Part shown: positions 17,394 through 25,377 of the stretch, one piece after another
How positions within the stretch are numbered: position 1 is the stretch's first letter
How the letters are laid out: every line of letters begins with the position of its first letter
Source of the DNA: Isosphaera sp.
GTDB taxonomy: Bacteria; Planctomycetota; Planctomycetia; Gemmatales; Gemmataceae
Direction: 5' to 3'
DNA length: 64,000 nt
NCBI GenBank assembly: GCA_013822345.1
Contig: PNKH01000021.1
Coordinates: 1 to 64,000 of the forward strand
Made by a program: the position numbers and the translations under genes
Notes under the pieces: generated by a model
Seen by the model: the letters and a program-made list of their open reading frames with translations, nothing else
Databases searched by the model: none
Told to the model about the DNA's origin: nothing

Positions 17394-18119
17394 ATGGACT
17401 CCCCCGCACCGGACGCGCCCCCGAAGCTCGCCCCGGCCCGTGACCGCGTCGCCCCGGTTCACGCCGCCCTGAAGCGCCTCTACCCCGACGCCTTCACCGG
17501 CCTCACCCACGCCGACCCGCTGCAGCTGCTCGTCGCCACCATCCTGTCGGCACAGTGCACCGACGCCCGGGTGAACACCGTCACCCCGGCCCTGTTCGCC
17601 CGCTACCGGACGGCCCGCGACTTCGCCGCGTCCGACCCGGCGGAACTCGAGCGGCTGGTGAAGCCGACCGGGTTCTACCGGAACAAGGCGAAGAACATCC
17701 GGGCCTGCTGCGCGGCCCTGGTCGAGCGGTACGGCGGTGAGGTGCCGGCGAGCCTGGCCGACCTCGTCACCCTCCCGGGGGTCGGGCGGAAGACGGCGAA
17801 CGTCGTCCTCGGGGACGCCTTCGCCACCCCCGGCATCACCGTCGACACGCACGTCGGCCGGCTGTCGCGGCGGCTCGGGTGGACCCGCCACCGGGACCCG
17901 GTGAGGGTCGAACTGGCGCTGATGAAGATCGTCCCGCAGGAGGACTGGACCGACCTGAGCCACCGGCTGATCCTGCACGGCCGGAAGGTGTGCCTGTCGC
18001 GGAAGCCACGGTGCGGGGCGTGTGCGGTGGCGGGCCTGTGCCCGAAGGTCGGGGTGAAGGGCCTGGCCGCGAAGCGGCGGAGGAAGCCGACGAGGCAGCG
18101 GGGCGAACCCCGACCGTGA
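17394..18119 (+). CDS. nth: Endonuclease III (DNA glycosylase/AP lyase)
   Basis: 241 residues. Removes oxidised pyrimidines in base excision repair. Visible: LSAQCTDARVN near 50, the helix-hairpin-helix LPGVGRKTANVVLGD with catalytic Lys (about 128), the catalytic Asp in TVDTHVGRLSRRLG, and the 4Fe-4S cluster C-x6-C-x2-C-x5-C in CLSRKPRCGACAVAGLC. The C-terminal tail is basic and its last codons and stop lie inside a perfect 64-bp palindrome. Confidence 0.96.
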   Translation: MDSPAPDAPPKLAPARDRVAPVHAALKRLYPDAFTGLTHADPLQLLVATILSAQCTDARVNTVTPALFARYRTARDFAASDPAELERLVKPTGFYRNKAKNIRACCAALVERYGGEVPASLADLVTLPGVGRKTANVVLGDAFATPGITVDTHVGRLSRRLGWTRHRDPVRVELALMKIVPQEDWTDLSHRLILHGRKVCLSRKPRCGACAVAGLCPKVGVKGLAAKRRRKPTRQRGEPRP

Positions 18120-18164
18120 GGGAGGGGGTGACGTCACCCCCTCCCTCACGGTCGGGGTTCGCCC
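18101..18164. repeat. Perfect 64-bp palindrome with no loop
   Basis: Every base from 18101 to 18132 pairs with 18164 to 18133; the centre is GGTGACGTCACC. It encodes the last six codons and stop of nth and runs into the pepT leader. Its outer part is close to the family D arms, its centre to family E. Confidence 0.9.
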
Positions 18165-18205
18165 GGAGCGGCTGTCGTCCCCCGCTTCCCGCCTACCATG
18201 ACCTC

Positions 18206-19432
18206 ATGTCAACCCTCCTCGACCGCTTCCTCCGGTATGTCCGGATCGACACCAAGGCCGACGAGAAGTCGTCCACCTACCCGAGTTCGCCCGGTCAGCT
18301 CGTCCTCGGGCGGATGCTCCGCGACGAGTTGCTGGCGATCGGCCTGGCCGACGCGGTGCAGGACGAGCACGGCCTCGTCTTCGCCACCGTCCCGGGGAAC
18401 GTGCCCGGGGCGCCGACGATCGCGTTCAACGCCCACGTCGACACCAACCCCGAGAACTCCGGCAAGGACGTCGACCCGCAGGTGATCCGGAACTACGCCG
18501 GCGGGGACCTCGTGCTGCCGAAGGACCGGTCGAAGGTGATCCGGGTCGCCGACAACCCGGAGCTGGCCGGCCTGGTCGGGAAGACGATCATCACGACCGA
18601 CGGGACGACGCTGCTGGGGGCGGACGACAAGGCCGGGCTGGCGGTGATCATGGAGGCGGCCCGGACGCTGGTCGAGAACCCCGACCTCCCGCACGGCCCG
18701 GTCCGGGTGGTGTTCACCTGCGACGAGGAGATCGGGTTCGGGGTGAAGCACCTGGAGCCGGCGCAGGTCGGGGCGGTGGTGGCGTACACCCTGGACGGGG
18801 CCGGGAGCGCGGAGATCGAGGACGAGACGTTCTCGGCCGACGCCGCGGTGGTGACGGTGACCGGGGTGAACATCCACCCGAGCATCGGCAAGGGGCGGAT
18901 GGTGAACGCGGTCCGGCTGGCGGCGATGTTCGTCGACCGGCTGCCGCAGCGGACGCTGAGTCCCGAGACGACCGACGGCCGGCAGGGGTTCATCCACCCG
19001 CTCGGGGTCGAGGGCGGGGTCGGCGAGACGCGGGTGAACTTCCTGCTGCGGTCGTTCGACACGCCGGAGCTGGCGGTGCAGGCGGAGCTGCTGCGGGAGG
19101 TCGGCCGGCAGGTGGAGCGGGAGTTCCCGGGGGCGCGGGTGAAGGTGGAGACGCGGAAGCAGTACCGGAACATGAAGGACGGGATCTCGAAGGACCCGCG
19201 GGCGGTGGAGTACGCGGCGGAGGCGGTGCGGCGGGCCGGGATGGAGCCGAGGTTCAAGGTGATCCGCGGCGGGACGGACGGGGCGCAGCTGACCGAGAAG
19301 GGGCTGCCGACGCCGAACCTGTCGACCGGGGAGCACAACCCGCACTCGCCGCTGGAGTGGACGTGCCTGGAGGAGATGGAGGCGGCGGTCCGGGTGGTGG
19401 TCGAGTTGTGCCGGGTGTGGGCCGGAAAGTGA
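18206..19432 (+). CDS. pepT: Peptidase T (tripeptide aminopeptidase)
   Basis: 408 residues, the usual PepT length, from ATG at 18206; the frame upstream is a shadow of nth. Cytosolic M20 dizinc metallopeptidase that removes the N-terminal residue of tripeptides. Metal and catalytic sites: FNAHVDTNPE near 77, LLGADDKAGLAV near 138, VVFTCDEEIGFGV near 174 (catalytic Glu pair), AYTLDGAGSAE near 193 and a distal H in STGEHNPHSPLEW near 378. A possible -10 TACCAT lies shortly upstream. Confidence 0.96.
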   Translation: MSTLLDRFLRYVRIDTKADEKSSTYPSSPGQLVLGRMLRDELLAIGLADAVQDEHGLVFATVPGNVPGAPTIAFNAHVDTNPENSGKDVDPQVIRNYAGGDLVLPKDRSKVIRVADNPELAGLVGKTIITTDGTTLLGADDKAGLAVIMEAARTLVENPDLPHGPVRVVFTCDEEIGFGVKHLEPAQVGAVVAYTLDGAGSAEIEDETFSADAAVVTVTGVNIHPSIGKGRMVNAVRLAAMFVDRLPQRTLSPETTDGRQGFIHPLGVEGGVGETRVNFLLRSFDTPELAVQAELLREVGRQVEREFPGARVKVETRKQYRNMKDGISKDPRAVEYAAEAVRRAGMEPRFKVIRGGTDGAQLTEKGLPTPNLSTGEHNPHSPLEWTCLEEMEAAVRVVVELCRVWAGK

Positions 19433-19437
19433 GGCGG

Positions 19438-19506
19438 CCCGGTCCGAGCCCGAGCGCCAGCGAGGGTCGAGCGCAGACCCTCGCTGGCGCTCGGGCTCGG
19501 ACCGGG
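19438..19506. repeat. Palindromic repeat, family B
   Basis: Perfect 30-bp arms (19438-19467 and 19477-19506) around nine bases; core GAGCCCGAGCGCCAGCGAGG. Sits between the convergent pepT and the ubiquitin-like gene and could terminate both. Other copies at 25049-25103 and 35788-35849. Confidence 0.92.
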
Positions 19507-19510
19507 TCCG

Positions 19511-20569
19511 TCATTTCCCGCCGGCCGGCTTGGTGGTCACGTCCCAGAACACGTCCTTCCCCTTCGGCCGGGTGAACCACCACAGCACCCCGGTCACGGC
19601 CGCCAGCACCGCGGTCAGCGCCAGCGGGGCCGCCCCGAACAGCAGGTTCAGCGCCGCCAGGTACGGGCTCGACTCGTCCTTCGGGGTGAAGTCCAGCCCG
19701 AAGTGCTTCATCGCCGCCGACGCCGCCGGCAGCACCACCGCCGACAGCCCGGAGATGACGACCGCCGTCCGCTGGCGGACCCGCACGTCGAGGCCGATCT
19801 CGGCCAGGACGGCGTGGTCCTGCCGGAGCAGCACCCGCGCCCCGGTCACCTCCCCGAGGACGTGCGGGACGACGTGGAAGGTGAACACCTGGTCGTCCGC
19901 CCCGAGCCGGGTGACCACCGCCGGCGGGTACACGTCGCACCCCGGCAGGACCGGCTCGATCTCGACCGGGGTGTCCCCGTCAAGTTCGAGCGGCCCGGTC
20001 GCCTTCTGCCCGACGTGCCGCTTGACGACCTCCTCGACCTCCTGCCGGGTGAGGGTGACGAGCAGCGGGAAGACGCGGGCCGGGTTCATCCGGGTGTAGT
20101 ACCGGACGGTCGCCCGCCGGGCCTCGGTGGTGCGGGCCCGCCGCTTCGCCTTGCCGGCGGGGGCCTGTTCGGCCGTCCCGAACCCGGCGTCCTCGGAGTC
20201 CTCGTCCGCCGACTCGCGGCGCCGGCTCGGGGCCGCGACCTGCGGGGGCGGGGGCGCGGACGGACGGGCAGGGGGCGGATAAGCCGGCGTGCCCAGGGTA
20301 TCGGCCGGGTGGCTGATCGGGCGGAGGGTGACCGGGATCGGTTCGTCCGCGGCGGAAGGGAGCACCTCGCCGAGGGTCAGGAGCGGGACCAGGGGGCGGC
20401 CGGCGAAGACGAGTTCCCACCCGGCCGGGGTGCCGGGCAGGCCGAACTGGGCGACCAGGGTGGCGATCAGGTCGGCGACGCGGGTGGCGGCCGGCCGGGT
20501 GATCGCGACGCCGATGTCCTGGAGGCCGGTGACGACGGTGACCCGGAGGCGGACGGCGGCCGGCGACAT
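19511..20569 (-). CDS. Membrane protein with N-terminal ubiquitin-like (EsaB/YukD-type) fold
   Basis: 352 residues from ATG at 20569. Residues 5-85 read as a beta-grasp: VRLRVTVVTG, a helix VADLIATLVAQFGL, then WELVFAGRPLVPLLTLGEVL and PIPVTLRPI, close to ubiquitin and to the YukD/EsaB family. A Pro-rich then acidic/basic linker covers 88-150. A second domain, 150-265, begins ATVRYYTRMNPARVFPLLVTL and ends with beta-strands. Hydrophobic segments at about 268-286 and 303-332 anchor the protein, followed by a short cytosolic tail. Related planctomycete proteins are recalled but without known function. Convergent with pepT. Confidence 0.7.
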   Translation of the reverse strand: MSPAAVRLRVTVVTGLQDIGVAITRPAATRVADLIATLVAQFGLPGTPAGWELVFAGRPLVPLLTLGEVLPSAADEPIPVTLRPISHPADTLGTPAYPPPARPSAPPPPQVAAPSRRRESADEDSEDAGFGTAEQAPAGKAKRRARTTEARRATVRYYTRMNPARVFPLLVTLTRQEVEEVVKRHVGQKATGPLELDGDTPVEIEPVLPGCDVYPPAVVTRLGADDQVFTFHVVPHVLGEVTGARVLLRQDHAVLAEIGLDVRVRQRTAVVISGLSAVVLPAASAAMKHFGLDFTPKDESSPYLAALNLLFGAAPLALTAVLAAVTGVLWWFTRPKGKDVFWDVTTKPAGGK

Positions 20570-20603
20570 GGGCGGTCCTGGGGTGGTGCGGGGTCGGCGT
20601 TTC

Positions 20604-20693
20604 TCAGGTGTTCGCGGCGGCCTCACCGATCTTGCGCCGGAGGGCTGCCGGCCGGGCCTCAAACCGATCCGGAACCTCGTCACGGATCGCCAC
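20604..20693 (-). CDS. Very short possible ORF
   Basis: 29 residues from a GTG at 20693 with GGGAGG seven bases before it; reads VAIRDEVPDRFEARPAAL then RRKIGEAAANT. Too short to classify. It could be a small peptide or the tail of a lost gene; the upstream frame is covered by a family F repeat. Confidence 0.3.
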   Translation of the reverse strand: MAIRDEVPDRFEARPAALRRKIGEAAANT

Positions 20694-20713
20694 CGTCGTC
20701 CCTCCCGAGTTCG

Positions 20714-20914
20714 CCCCCTCACCCGGCCCGCCCCGCGAGGCGCGGGGCGGGCCGACCTCTCCCCCGAGTACGGGGGAGAGGTGGGGCCTCGGGGCTCCTC
20801 GGTCGCTCGGCGCGGCGGGTGCGTTCGGAGGGGCCGGACCGCCCCCACCTCTCCCCCGTACTCGGGGGAGAGGTCGCCGGCCCGGACGGAGTCCGGGCCG
20901 GCGGGTGTGGGGGC
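20714..20914. repeat. Bipartite inverted element, family F
   Basis: About 200 bp. Left half has a GC hairpin, then ACCTCTCCCCCGAGTACGGG and GAGAGGTGGGG; right half repeats this in reverse order around a variable centre of about 60 bp. It fills most of the gap between the short ORF and kbl. Four more copies in the window at 25138-25327, 32914-33086, 45206-45443 and 45901-46116. Confidence 0.85.
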
Positions 20915-20956
20915 TCCACGCACCGTGAAACCGCACCCCCCGCCCCGCCGGGGGCG

Positions 20957-22147
20957 TCACTTCAACACGCCCAGCAGCCTCCCCACCTCCGTGAACGCCG
21001 TGATCGCCTGATCGAGCTGCCCGTCGGTGTGCGCCGCCGACACCTGGATCCGGATCCGGGCCTGGCCCTGCGGCACCACCGGGTAGCTGAACCCGATCAC
21101 GTACACCCCCCGCCTCAACAACTCGTCCGCCATCCGCGTCGCCACCGCCGCGTCCCCGAGCATCACCGGCAGGATCGGCGTCGGCCCCGGCTTCACCACG
21201 AACCCCGCCCCCTCCAGCCCCGCCCGCAGCCTCGCCGTATTCGCCTTCAGCCGCGTCCGCAACTCGCCCGCCGCGTCCACCAGTTCCAGCGCCTTCATCC
21301 CCGCCACCACCAGCGCCGGCGGGACCGAGTTCGAGAACAGGTACGGCCGCGACCGGTTCCGCAACCAGTCCACCACCTCCGCGCTCGCCGCCGTGAACCC
21401 CCCGCTCGCCCCGCCCAGCGTCTTCCCCAACGTCCCGGTGATCACGTCGATCCGGTCCAGCACGCCCAACTCCTCCGCCGCCCCGCGGCCGGTCGCCCCG
21501 AGGTGCCCGGTCGCGTGGCAGTCGTCGATCCCGACCAGGGCGTCGTACCGGTCCGCCAGGTCGCAGATGTCCGGCAACTTCGCCAGGTCGCCGTCCATGC
21601 TGAACACGCTGTCGGTGAAGACCATCCGGAACCGGCAGTCCTTCGCCTCCTCCAGCTTCGCCCGCAGGTCGGCCAGGTCGTTGTGCCGGTACCGGAACCG
21701 CTTCGCCTTGCACAGCCGCACCCCGTCGATGATCGACGCGTGGTTCAGCTCGTCGGAGAGGATGGCGTCTTCCTCGGTCAGGAGCGGCTCGAACAGCCCG
21801 CCGTTGGCGTCGAAGCAGGAGATGTACAGGATGCTGTCGGCCTTGCGGAAGAACCGGGCGACCTGCTGCTCGGCCCGCTTGTGGATGTCTTGCGTCCCGC
21901 AGATGAACCGGACACTCGACAGCCCGTACCCCCACGCCTTCAGCCCCTCGGCGGCGGCGGCCACCACGTCCGGGTGGTTCGCCAGGCCGAGGTAGTTGTT
22001 CGCACAGAAGTTCACCGCCTCCCGGCCGTTCACGACGATGCCGGCCCGCTGCGGGGACTCGATCCGCCGCTCGGCCTTGTACAGGCCCTTCGCCCTGAGG
22101 TCGTCGAGCTGGGTGCGGAGGTGGGCGTTGAGGCGGTCGGACGGCAT
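20957..22147 (-). CDS. kbl: 2-amino-3-ketobutyrate CoA ligase (glycine C-acetyltransferase)
   Basis: 396 residues, full length. PLP enzyme that cleaves 2-amino-3-ketobutyrate with CoA to glycine and acetyl-CoA in threonine breakdown. Motifs: [15 protein letters not shown] near 45, [14 protein letters not shown] near 78, [44 protein letters not shown], and the PLP Lys in [15 protein letters not shown] (about 242). The usual partner threonine dehydrogenase (tdh) is not beside it. ATG start. Confidence 0.95.
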   Translation of the reverse strand: MPSDRLNAHLRTQLDDLRAKGLYKAERRIESPQRAGIVVNGREAVNFCANNYLGLANHPDVVAAAAEGLKAWGYGLSSVRFICGTQDIHKRAEQQVARFFRKADSILYISCFDANGGLFEPLLTEEDAILSDELNHASIIDGVRLCKAKRFRYRHNDLADLRAKLEEAKDCRFRMVFTDSVFSMDGDLAKLPDICDLADRYDALVGIDDCHATGHLGATGRGAAEELGVLDRIDVITGTLGKTLGGASGGFTAASAEVVDWLRNRSRPYLFSNSVPPALVVAGMKALELVDAAGELRTRLKANTARLRAGLEGAGFVVKPGPTPILPVMLGDAAVATRMADELLRRGVYVIGFSYPVVPQGQARIRIQVSAAHTDGQLDQAITAFTEVGRLLGVLK

Positions 22148-22168
22148 GGCGGCATCTCCGGGGGGCTG

Positions 22169-22317
22169 CCTGGACCGCGGCCGTCCCGGCCGCTGCCCGG
22201 GCGTGTCGGAGGGTTATGGTATCCGACCGACGGGCGAGGCGCCCGCGCTCCGGGGCGGGAGCGGCCGGGACGGCCGCGGTCCAGGAGAAGAGCGGCCGGG
22301 GCGGCCGCGGTCCCGGG
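22169..22317. repeat. Inverted repeat, family L
   Basis: Perfect 26-bp arms 22169-22194 and 22260-22285 (core GACCGCGGCCGTCCCGGCCG) spaced by 65 bp, followed by a second partial right arm at 22289-22316. A TATGGTATC segment lies in the middle. A matching half arm touches the end of the window near 63988. Confidence 0.85.
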
Positions 22318-22755
22318 TCAGATGACGTACTGCAGCCCCTCGCTCTGGGCGAGGAGGTCGGCCAGGGTGGTCTGCTTGAGCACCGCCTGCTGCGCCTCGA
22401 CCACCTTGTCCCACACCGCCCGGACGTTCCGGACGTAGGCGGTCGGCTGGAGCACCACCCGGTTCTTCCGGGACGGCTTCCGCGGACCCGGCTCGACCGG
22501 GTCGACCACCCGCAGGATGTCGTACAGGGTGATCTCGTCCGGCCGGCGGGCCAGGGTGTACCCGCCGGCCGCCCCGCGGACGCTGTCCACCAGCCCGCGG
22601 TTCTTCAGGTCCAGCAGGATCTGCACCAGGAACCGGTCCGAGATGCCGTGCTTCTCGGCCACGTCCGCCAGCCGGACCGGCCGCGGGTCGGCGTGCCGGG
22701 CGGCCAGCTCCAGCAGCGCGACGCAGGCGTACTCGGCCTTGGCGGAGAAGAGCAT
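22318..22755 (-). CDS. Rrf2 family transcriptional regulator
   Basis: 145 residues. N-terminal winged helix: MLFSAKAEYACVALLELA, VRLADVAEKHGISDRFLVQIL and GLVDSVRGAAGGYTLARRPDEITLYDIL, the family hallmark. The three Cys that hold the Fe-S cluster in IscR and NsrR are absent, so this is a cluster-free type like CymR. Its place immediately downstream of cysH suggests a role in sulfur assimilation or cysteine control. That is inferred. ATG start next to an AT-rich repeat. Confidence 0.9.
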   Translation of the reverse strand: MLFSAKAEYACVALLELAARHADPRPVRLADVAEKHGISDRFLVQILLDLKNRGLVDSVRGAAGGYTLARRPDEITLYDILRVVDPVEPGPRKPSRKNRVVLQPTAYVRNVRAVWDKVVEAQQAVLKQTTLADLLAQSEGLQYVI

Positions 22756-22860
22756 GGGATTTCAGATTGCAGATTTATGATTGACGATTGAAAGACGTTC
22801 GTGGGCCATGCCGGAGCCTCGGTTTGAAATCTGAAATCACAAATCTGCAATCTCAAATCC
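22756..22860. repeat. AT-rich inverted repeat, family J
   Basis: Composed of units such as GATTTCAGATTGCAGATTT (22759-22777) and on the right AAATCTGCAATCTCAAATCC (22841-22860). Base composition is far below its surroundings. It spans the whole gap between cysH and the Rrf2 gene and provides the cysH stop codon. Confidence 0.85.
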
Positions 22861-23584
22861 CCCCGCCGTCCTGCTGTTCGATCACGTGCAGCCCGCACTC
22901 CTTCTTCACCTTCCCCGCCCACCGCCCGGCCCGGTCGTCCTCACCCGGCGCAACCGGCCGGGTACACGGCCAGCAGCCGATGCTCGGGTAGTCGCGGTCG
23001 TGCAGCGGGTTGTACGGCACGTCGTGCCGCAGCGCGAACGCCCACACGTCCTTCTTCGTCCAGTTCAACAGCGGGTTCACCTTCACCAGGCCGAACTTCG
23101 CGTCCCACTGCACCACCCCGGCCTTCCCGCGGTCGGCCGTCTGGTCCTTGCGGATGGCCGAGATCCAGGCGAGCGGGGCGATCCGCTCCAGCGCCCGCCG
23201 CAGCGGCCGGATCTTCCGGTCGAAACAGCACTGGTCCGGACGGAGGCCGTGCAGCGGCCCGCCGTGCTCCGCCTCGTACTCCGCGACCGTCTGTTCCGGG
23301 TGGACGTACTCGACCGCGATCCCGTAACGGGTCTTGATCCGCTCCCGCAGCGCGAGTGTCTCCGGAAACTGGTATCCGGTCTCCAGGTTGATGAACCGCA
23401 CCCCCGGCTCGATCCCGGCCAGCAGGTGGATGACGCAACACCCCTCGACCCCGAACGCCGTCGCCATCAGGAGCCGCGGGTGGAACCGCTTCACCGCCCA
23501 CCGGAGGATGGTTTCGGGGCCGGCTTCGGCGAGGTCGCGGTTCGCCTGCTCGATCGCGTCGGCCGGAAACGGGGTAGCCGTCAT
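22853..23584 (-). CDS. cysH: Assimilatory APS-type reductase (CysH)
   Basis: 243 residues from ATG at 23584; the frame extends upstream without a Shine-Dalgarno. Reduces adenylyl sulfate to sulfite with thioredoxin. The PP-loop fold shows MATAFGVEGCCVIHLL, INLETGYQFPET and AWISAIRKDQTADRG. Cys119-Cys120 and Cys204-x2-Cys207 match the two Cys pairs of the 4Fe-4S cluster in APS reductases, and the C-terminal KKECGLH holds the catalytic Cys. A clear promoter lies upstream and an Rrf2 gene follows. Confidence 0.95.
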   Translation of the reverse strand: MTATPFPADAIEQANRDLAEAGPETILRWAVKRFHPRLLMATAFGVEGCCVIHLLAGIEPGVRFINLETGYQFPETLALRERIKTRYGIAVEYVHPEQTVAEYEAEHGGPLHGLRPDQCCFDRKIRPLRRALERIAPLAWISAIRKDQTADRGKAGVVQWDAKFGLVKVNPLLNWTKKDVWAFALRHDVPYNPLHDRDYPSIGCWPCTRPVAPGEDDRAGRWAGKVKKECGLHVIEQQDGGGI

Positions 23585-23620
23585 CCCACCCTCACCCTGA
23601 CCCGCGGATTCCTTATCGGC

Positions 23621-23648
23621 ATTGTAGGGATTCAAACGGACTGATCAA
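23621..23648 (-). promoter_or_regulatory. Sigma-70-like promoter of cysH
   Basis: Minus strand TTGATC (23648-23643), 16 nt, TACAAT (23626-23621), 37 nt before the cysH ATG. The surrounding stretch is unusually AT-rich, which supports a real promoter. Confidence 0.65.
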
Positions 23649-23668
23649 GATGGGCTCCCCGAAACGCA

Positions 23669-23700
23669 CCGCACCCGGCCCCTTGCGGGGTCGGGTGCGG
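23669..23700. terminator. Hairpin terminator candidate
   Basis: 14-bp stem (one G-T pair) 23669-23682 with 23687-23700 and loop TTGC, 34 nt after the minus-strand lipoprotein stop. No T-run, as expected at this GC content. Confidence 0.6.
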
Positions 23701-23734
23701 GGGTCGCCGGGTCACGGCCGACGGAGGGCTCCGG

Positions 23735-24301
23735 TCAGTACTTCGTCAGGTCGTAGGTGATCCGCTTCTGGGTGTCCGGGTTCGGGCCGACGTACAGGTG
23801 GAGGTGGTCCTTGTCGATGTACAGCACCTGGACCCGGTTCTTCCGGACGTAGGTCGGGAACGGGTAGTCGCTCTGGATCGTCTCGGTGTAGTACACGATG
23901 CACTCCCAGTGGCAGTGGTGCAGCTGGGCCGGGCCGACCAGCGGGAAGAACCGCGGCGGGTCGATGGTGTCGACCAGCTTCACCTTCTTGATCACGATGT
24001 CGTCCCGGAACTCCTCGTAGATGTACGGCACCCCGCGGGCCACCCGGGGCATCGCCCGCAGGATCTCCCCGTCGCTCGGCGGGTCCTCGCACACCGGCGG
24101 CGGGTACCCGTCCCGGACCGGCGGCAGGATCGGCGTCTTGCCGTCGTTCCGGTGGCTGTACTTGGCGTCCATCCGCTCGGCCGTCCACGGCTGGACCGGG
24201 ATCGGGGTGAGGAACCCGAGGGTGTGGAAGTGGCACCCGGCCAGCCCGGCCGGGAGGGCGGCCAGGCCCAGCAGCAACAGGTGGCGACGAAACCGGAACA
24301 T
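23735..24301 (-). CDS. Putative lipoprotein, unknown function
   Basis: 188 residues from ATG at 24301. Signal peptide RRHLLLLGLAALPAGLAGC gives a lipobox with Cys23. The mature part is Tyr- and Asp-rich, with TIDPPRFFPLVGPAQLHHCH, CIVYYTETIQSDYPFP and a C-terminal DKDHLHLYVGPNPD. I do not recognise the family. Standalone gene, divergent from the adenosyltransferase. Confidence 0.75.
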   Translation of the reverse strand: MFRFRRHLLLLGLAALPAGLAGCHFHTLGFLTPIPVQPWTAERMDAKYSHRNDGKTPILPPVRDGYPPPVCEDPPSDGEILRAMPRVARGVPYIYEEFRDDIVIKKVKLVDTIDPPRFFPLVGPAQLHHCHWECIVYYTETIQSDYPFPTYVRKNRVQVLYIDKDHLHLYVGPNPDTQKRITYDLTKY

Positions 24302-24429
24302 GCTCCCCTCCGTGCGGGCCGGACGGTCCTTCGCTGCCGGTTGTATCGGCCGCCCCGGGAGGGTGGGTTGAGCCTTTCGGGACCAAGTTCCGCTTTCTGC
24401 CGACCACCACTCCCGCCGCGGCCGTCTAC

Positions 24430-24471
24430 CATGAGGACCAGTGACCAAGGACCAAGGACCGAGGACCGAGC
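24430..24471. repeat. GGACCAA/GGACCGA microrepeat
   Basis: Tandem 7-mers of the form AGGACCA, ending with the first codon's upstream bases of the next gene. Part of the gap 24302-24471. Confidence 0.6.
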
Positions 24472-25077
24472 ATGGTCTTCCTGTCGCGCATCTACACCCG
24501 GGCCGGGGACGGCGGGGACACCGGGCTGGGGGACGGCACCCGGGTGCCGAAGGACAGCGCCCGGGTCGAGGCGTACGGGCAGGTGGACGAGCTGAACGCC
24601 GTCCTCGGGCTGGTCGCCGCCCACGGCCCGGACGTGCCGGACGCGGCGCTGCTCCGGGCCGTCCAGAACGACCTGTTCGATGTCGGGGCGGACCTGTGCG
24701 TCCCGCCGCCGGCGAACGAGGAGCCGGGGAAGGCCGAGGCCCTGCGGGTGACGGCCGGGCAGGTCGGGCGGCTGGAGGCGGCGATCGACCGGCTGAACGA
24801 GGGGCTGCAGCCGCTGCGGAGCTTCGTCCTGCCGGGCGGGACGGCGGCGGCGGCGTGGCTCCACCTGGCCCGGACGGTGTGCCGGCGGGCGGAGCGGGCG
24901 GTGGTCCACCTGGCGCGGGCGGAGAAGGTGAACCCGCAGGCGGTGGCGTACCTGAACCGGCTGTCGGACTTCCTGTTCGTGCTCGGGCGGGTGGCGAACG
25001 ACGGCGGGAAGGCGGACGTGCTGTGGGTCCCCGGGGCCGGGCGGGAGGGTCCGAGCCCGAGCGCCAGCGAGGGTTAA
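24472..25077 (+). CDS. pduO: Cob(I)alamin adenosyltransferase, PduO type
   Basis: 201 residues. Transfers adenosyl from ATP to cob(I)alamin to give coenzyme B12. Shows the ATP-binding N-terminus YTRAGDGGDTGLGDGTRVPK, VEAYGQVDELNAVLGL, the central LRSFVLPGGTAAAAWLHLAR, CRRAERAVVHLA and YLNRLSDFLFVLGRVAND. All match the five-helix trimeric PduO fold. The last eight residues (GPSPSASEG) and the stop are encoded by a family B repeat arm, so the natural C-terminus was altered. Start ATG at 24472. Confidence 0.95.
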   Translation: MVFLSRIYTRAGDGGDTGLGDGTRVPKDSARVEAYGQVDELNAVLGLVAAHGPDVPDAALLRAVQNDLFDVGADLCVPPPANEEPGKAEALRVTAGQVGRLEAAIDRLNEGLQPLRSFVLPGGTAAAAWLHLARTVCRRAERAVVHLARAEKVNPQAVAYLNRLSDFLFVLGRVANDGGKADVLWVPGAGREGPSPSASEG

Positions 25078-25103
25078 CGTCGGCCGCCCGCTCGGGCTCG
25101 GAC
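25049..25103. repeat. Palindromic repeat, family B (right arm truncated)
   Basis: Left arm 25049-25075, right arm 25086-25103 shortened. The left arm is coding: it ends the adenosyltransferase. Confidence 0.8.
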
Positions 25104-25137
25104 GGCATAGGCGCCCCGGACTTCTCCGGACGTGGCT

Positions 25138-25327
25138 TCCCCTCACCCGGCCCGGCGGGGCGCCGGGCCGACCTCTCCCCCGAAGCGGGGGCGAGGTGGG
25201 GGCGGTGCGGCCGCCGCACAGGTCACCGACCGGGGCGGCGAACGAGAGGACCGGCGGCCCCACCTCGCCCCGCGGAGCGGGGAGAGGTCGCCGCCCCGGA
25301 CGTTCGTCCGGGGCGGCGGGTGAGGGG
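25138..25327. repeat. Bipartite inverted element, family F
   Basis: Same plan as 20714-20914: left half 25138-25203, variable centre, right half 25258-25327. The adenosyltransferase-sialidase gap otherwise holds nothing. Confidence 0.8.
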
Positions 25328-25377
25328 CGACCACCTGCCGCGAAGTCCGGCGGCCACACGAGCCCCGCTCGCCCCGG

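Noticed and set aside
20719-20919. Short ORFs in family F elements
   Set aside because: They arise from the palindromes on both strands and have no Shine-Dalgarno.
23621-23640. T-arm-like GGATTCAAAC near cysH
   Set aside because: No stem partners; part of the promoter.
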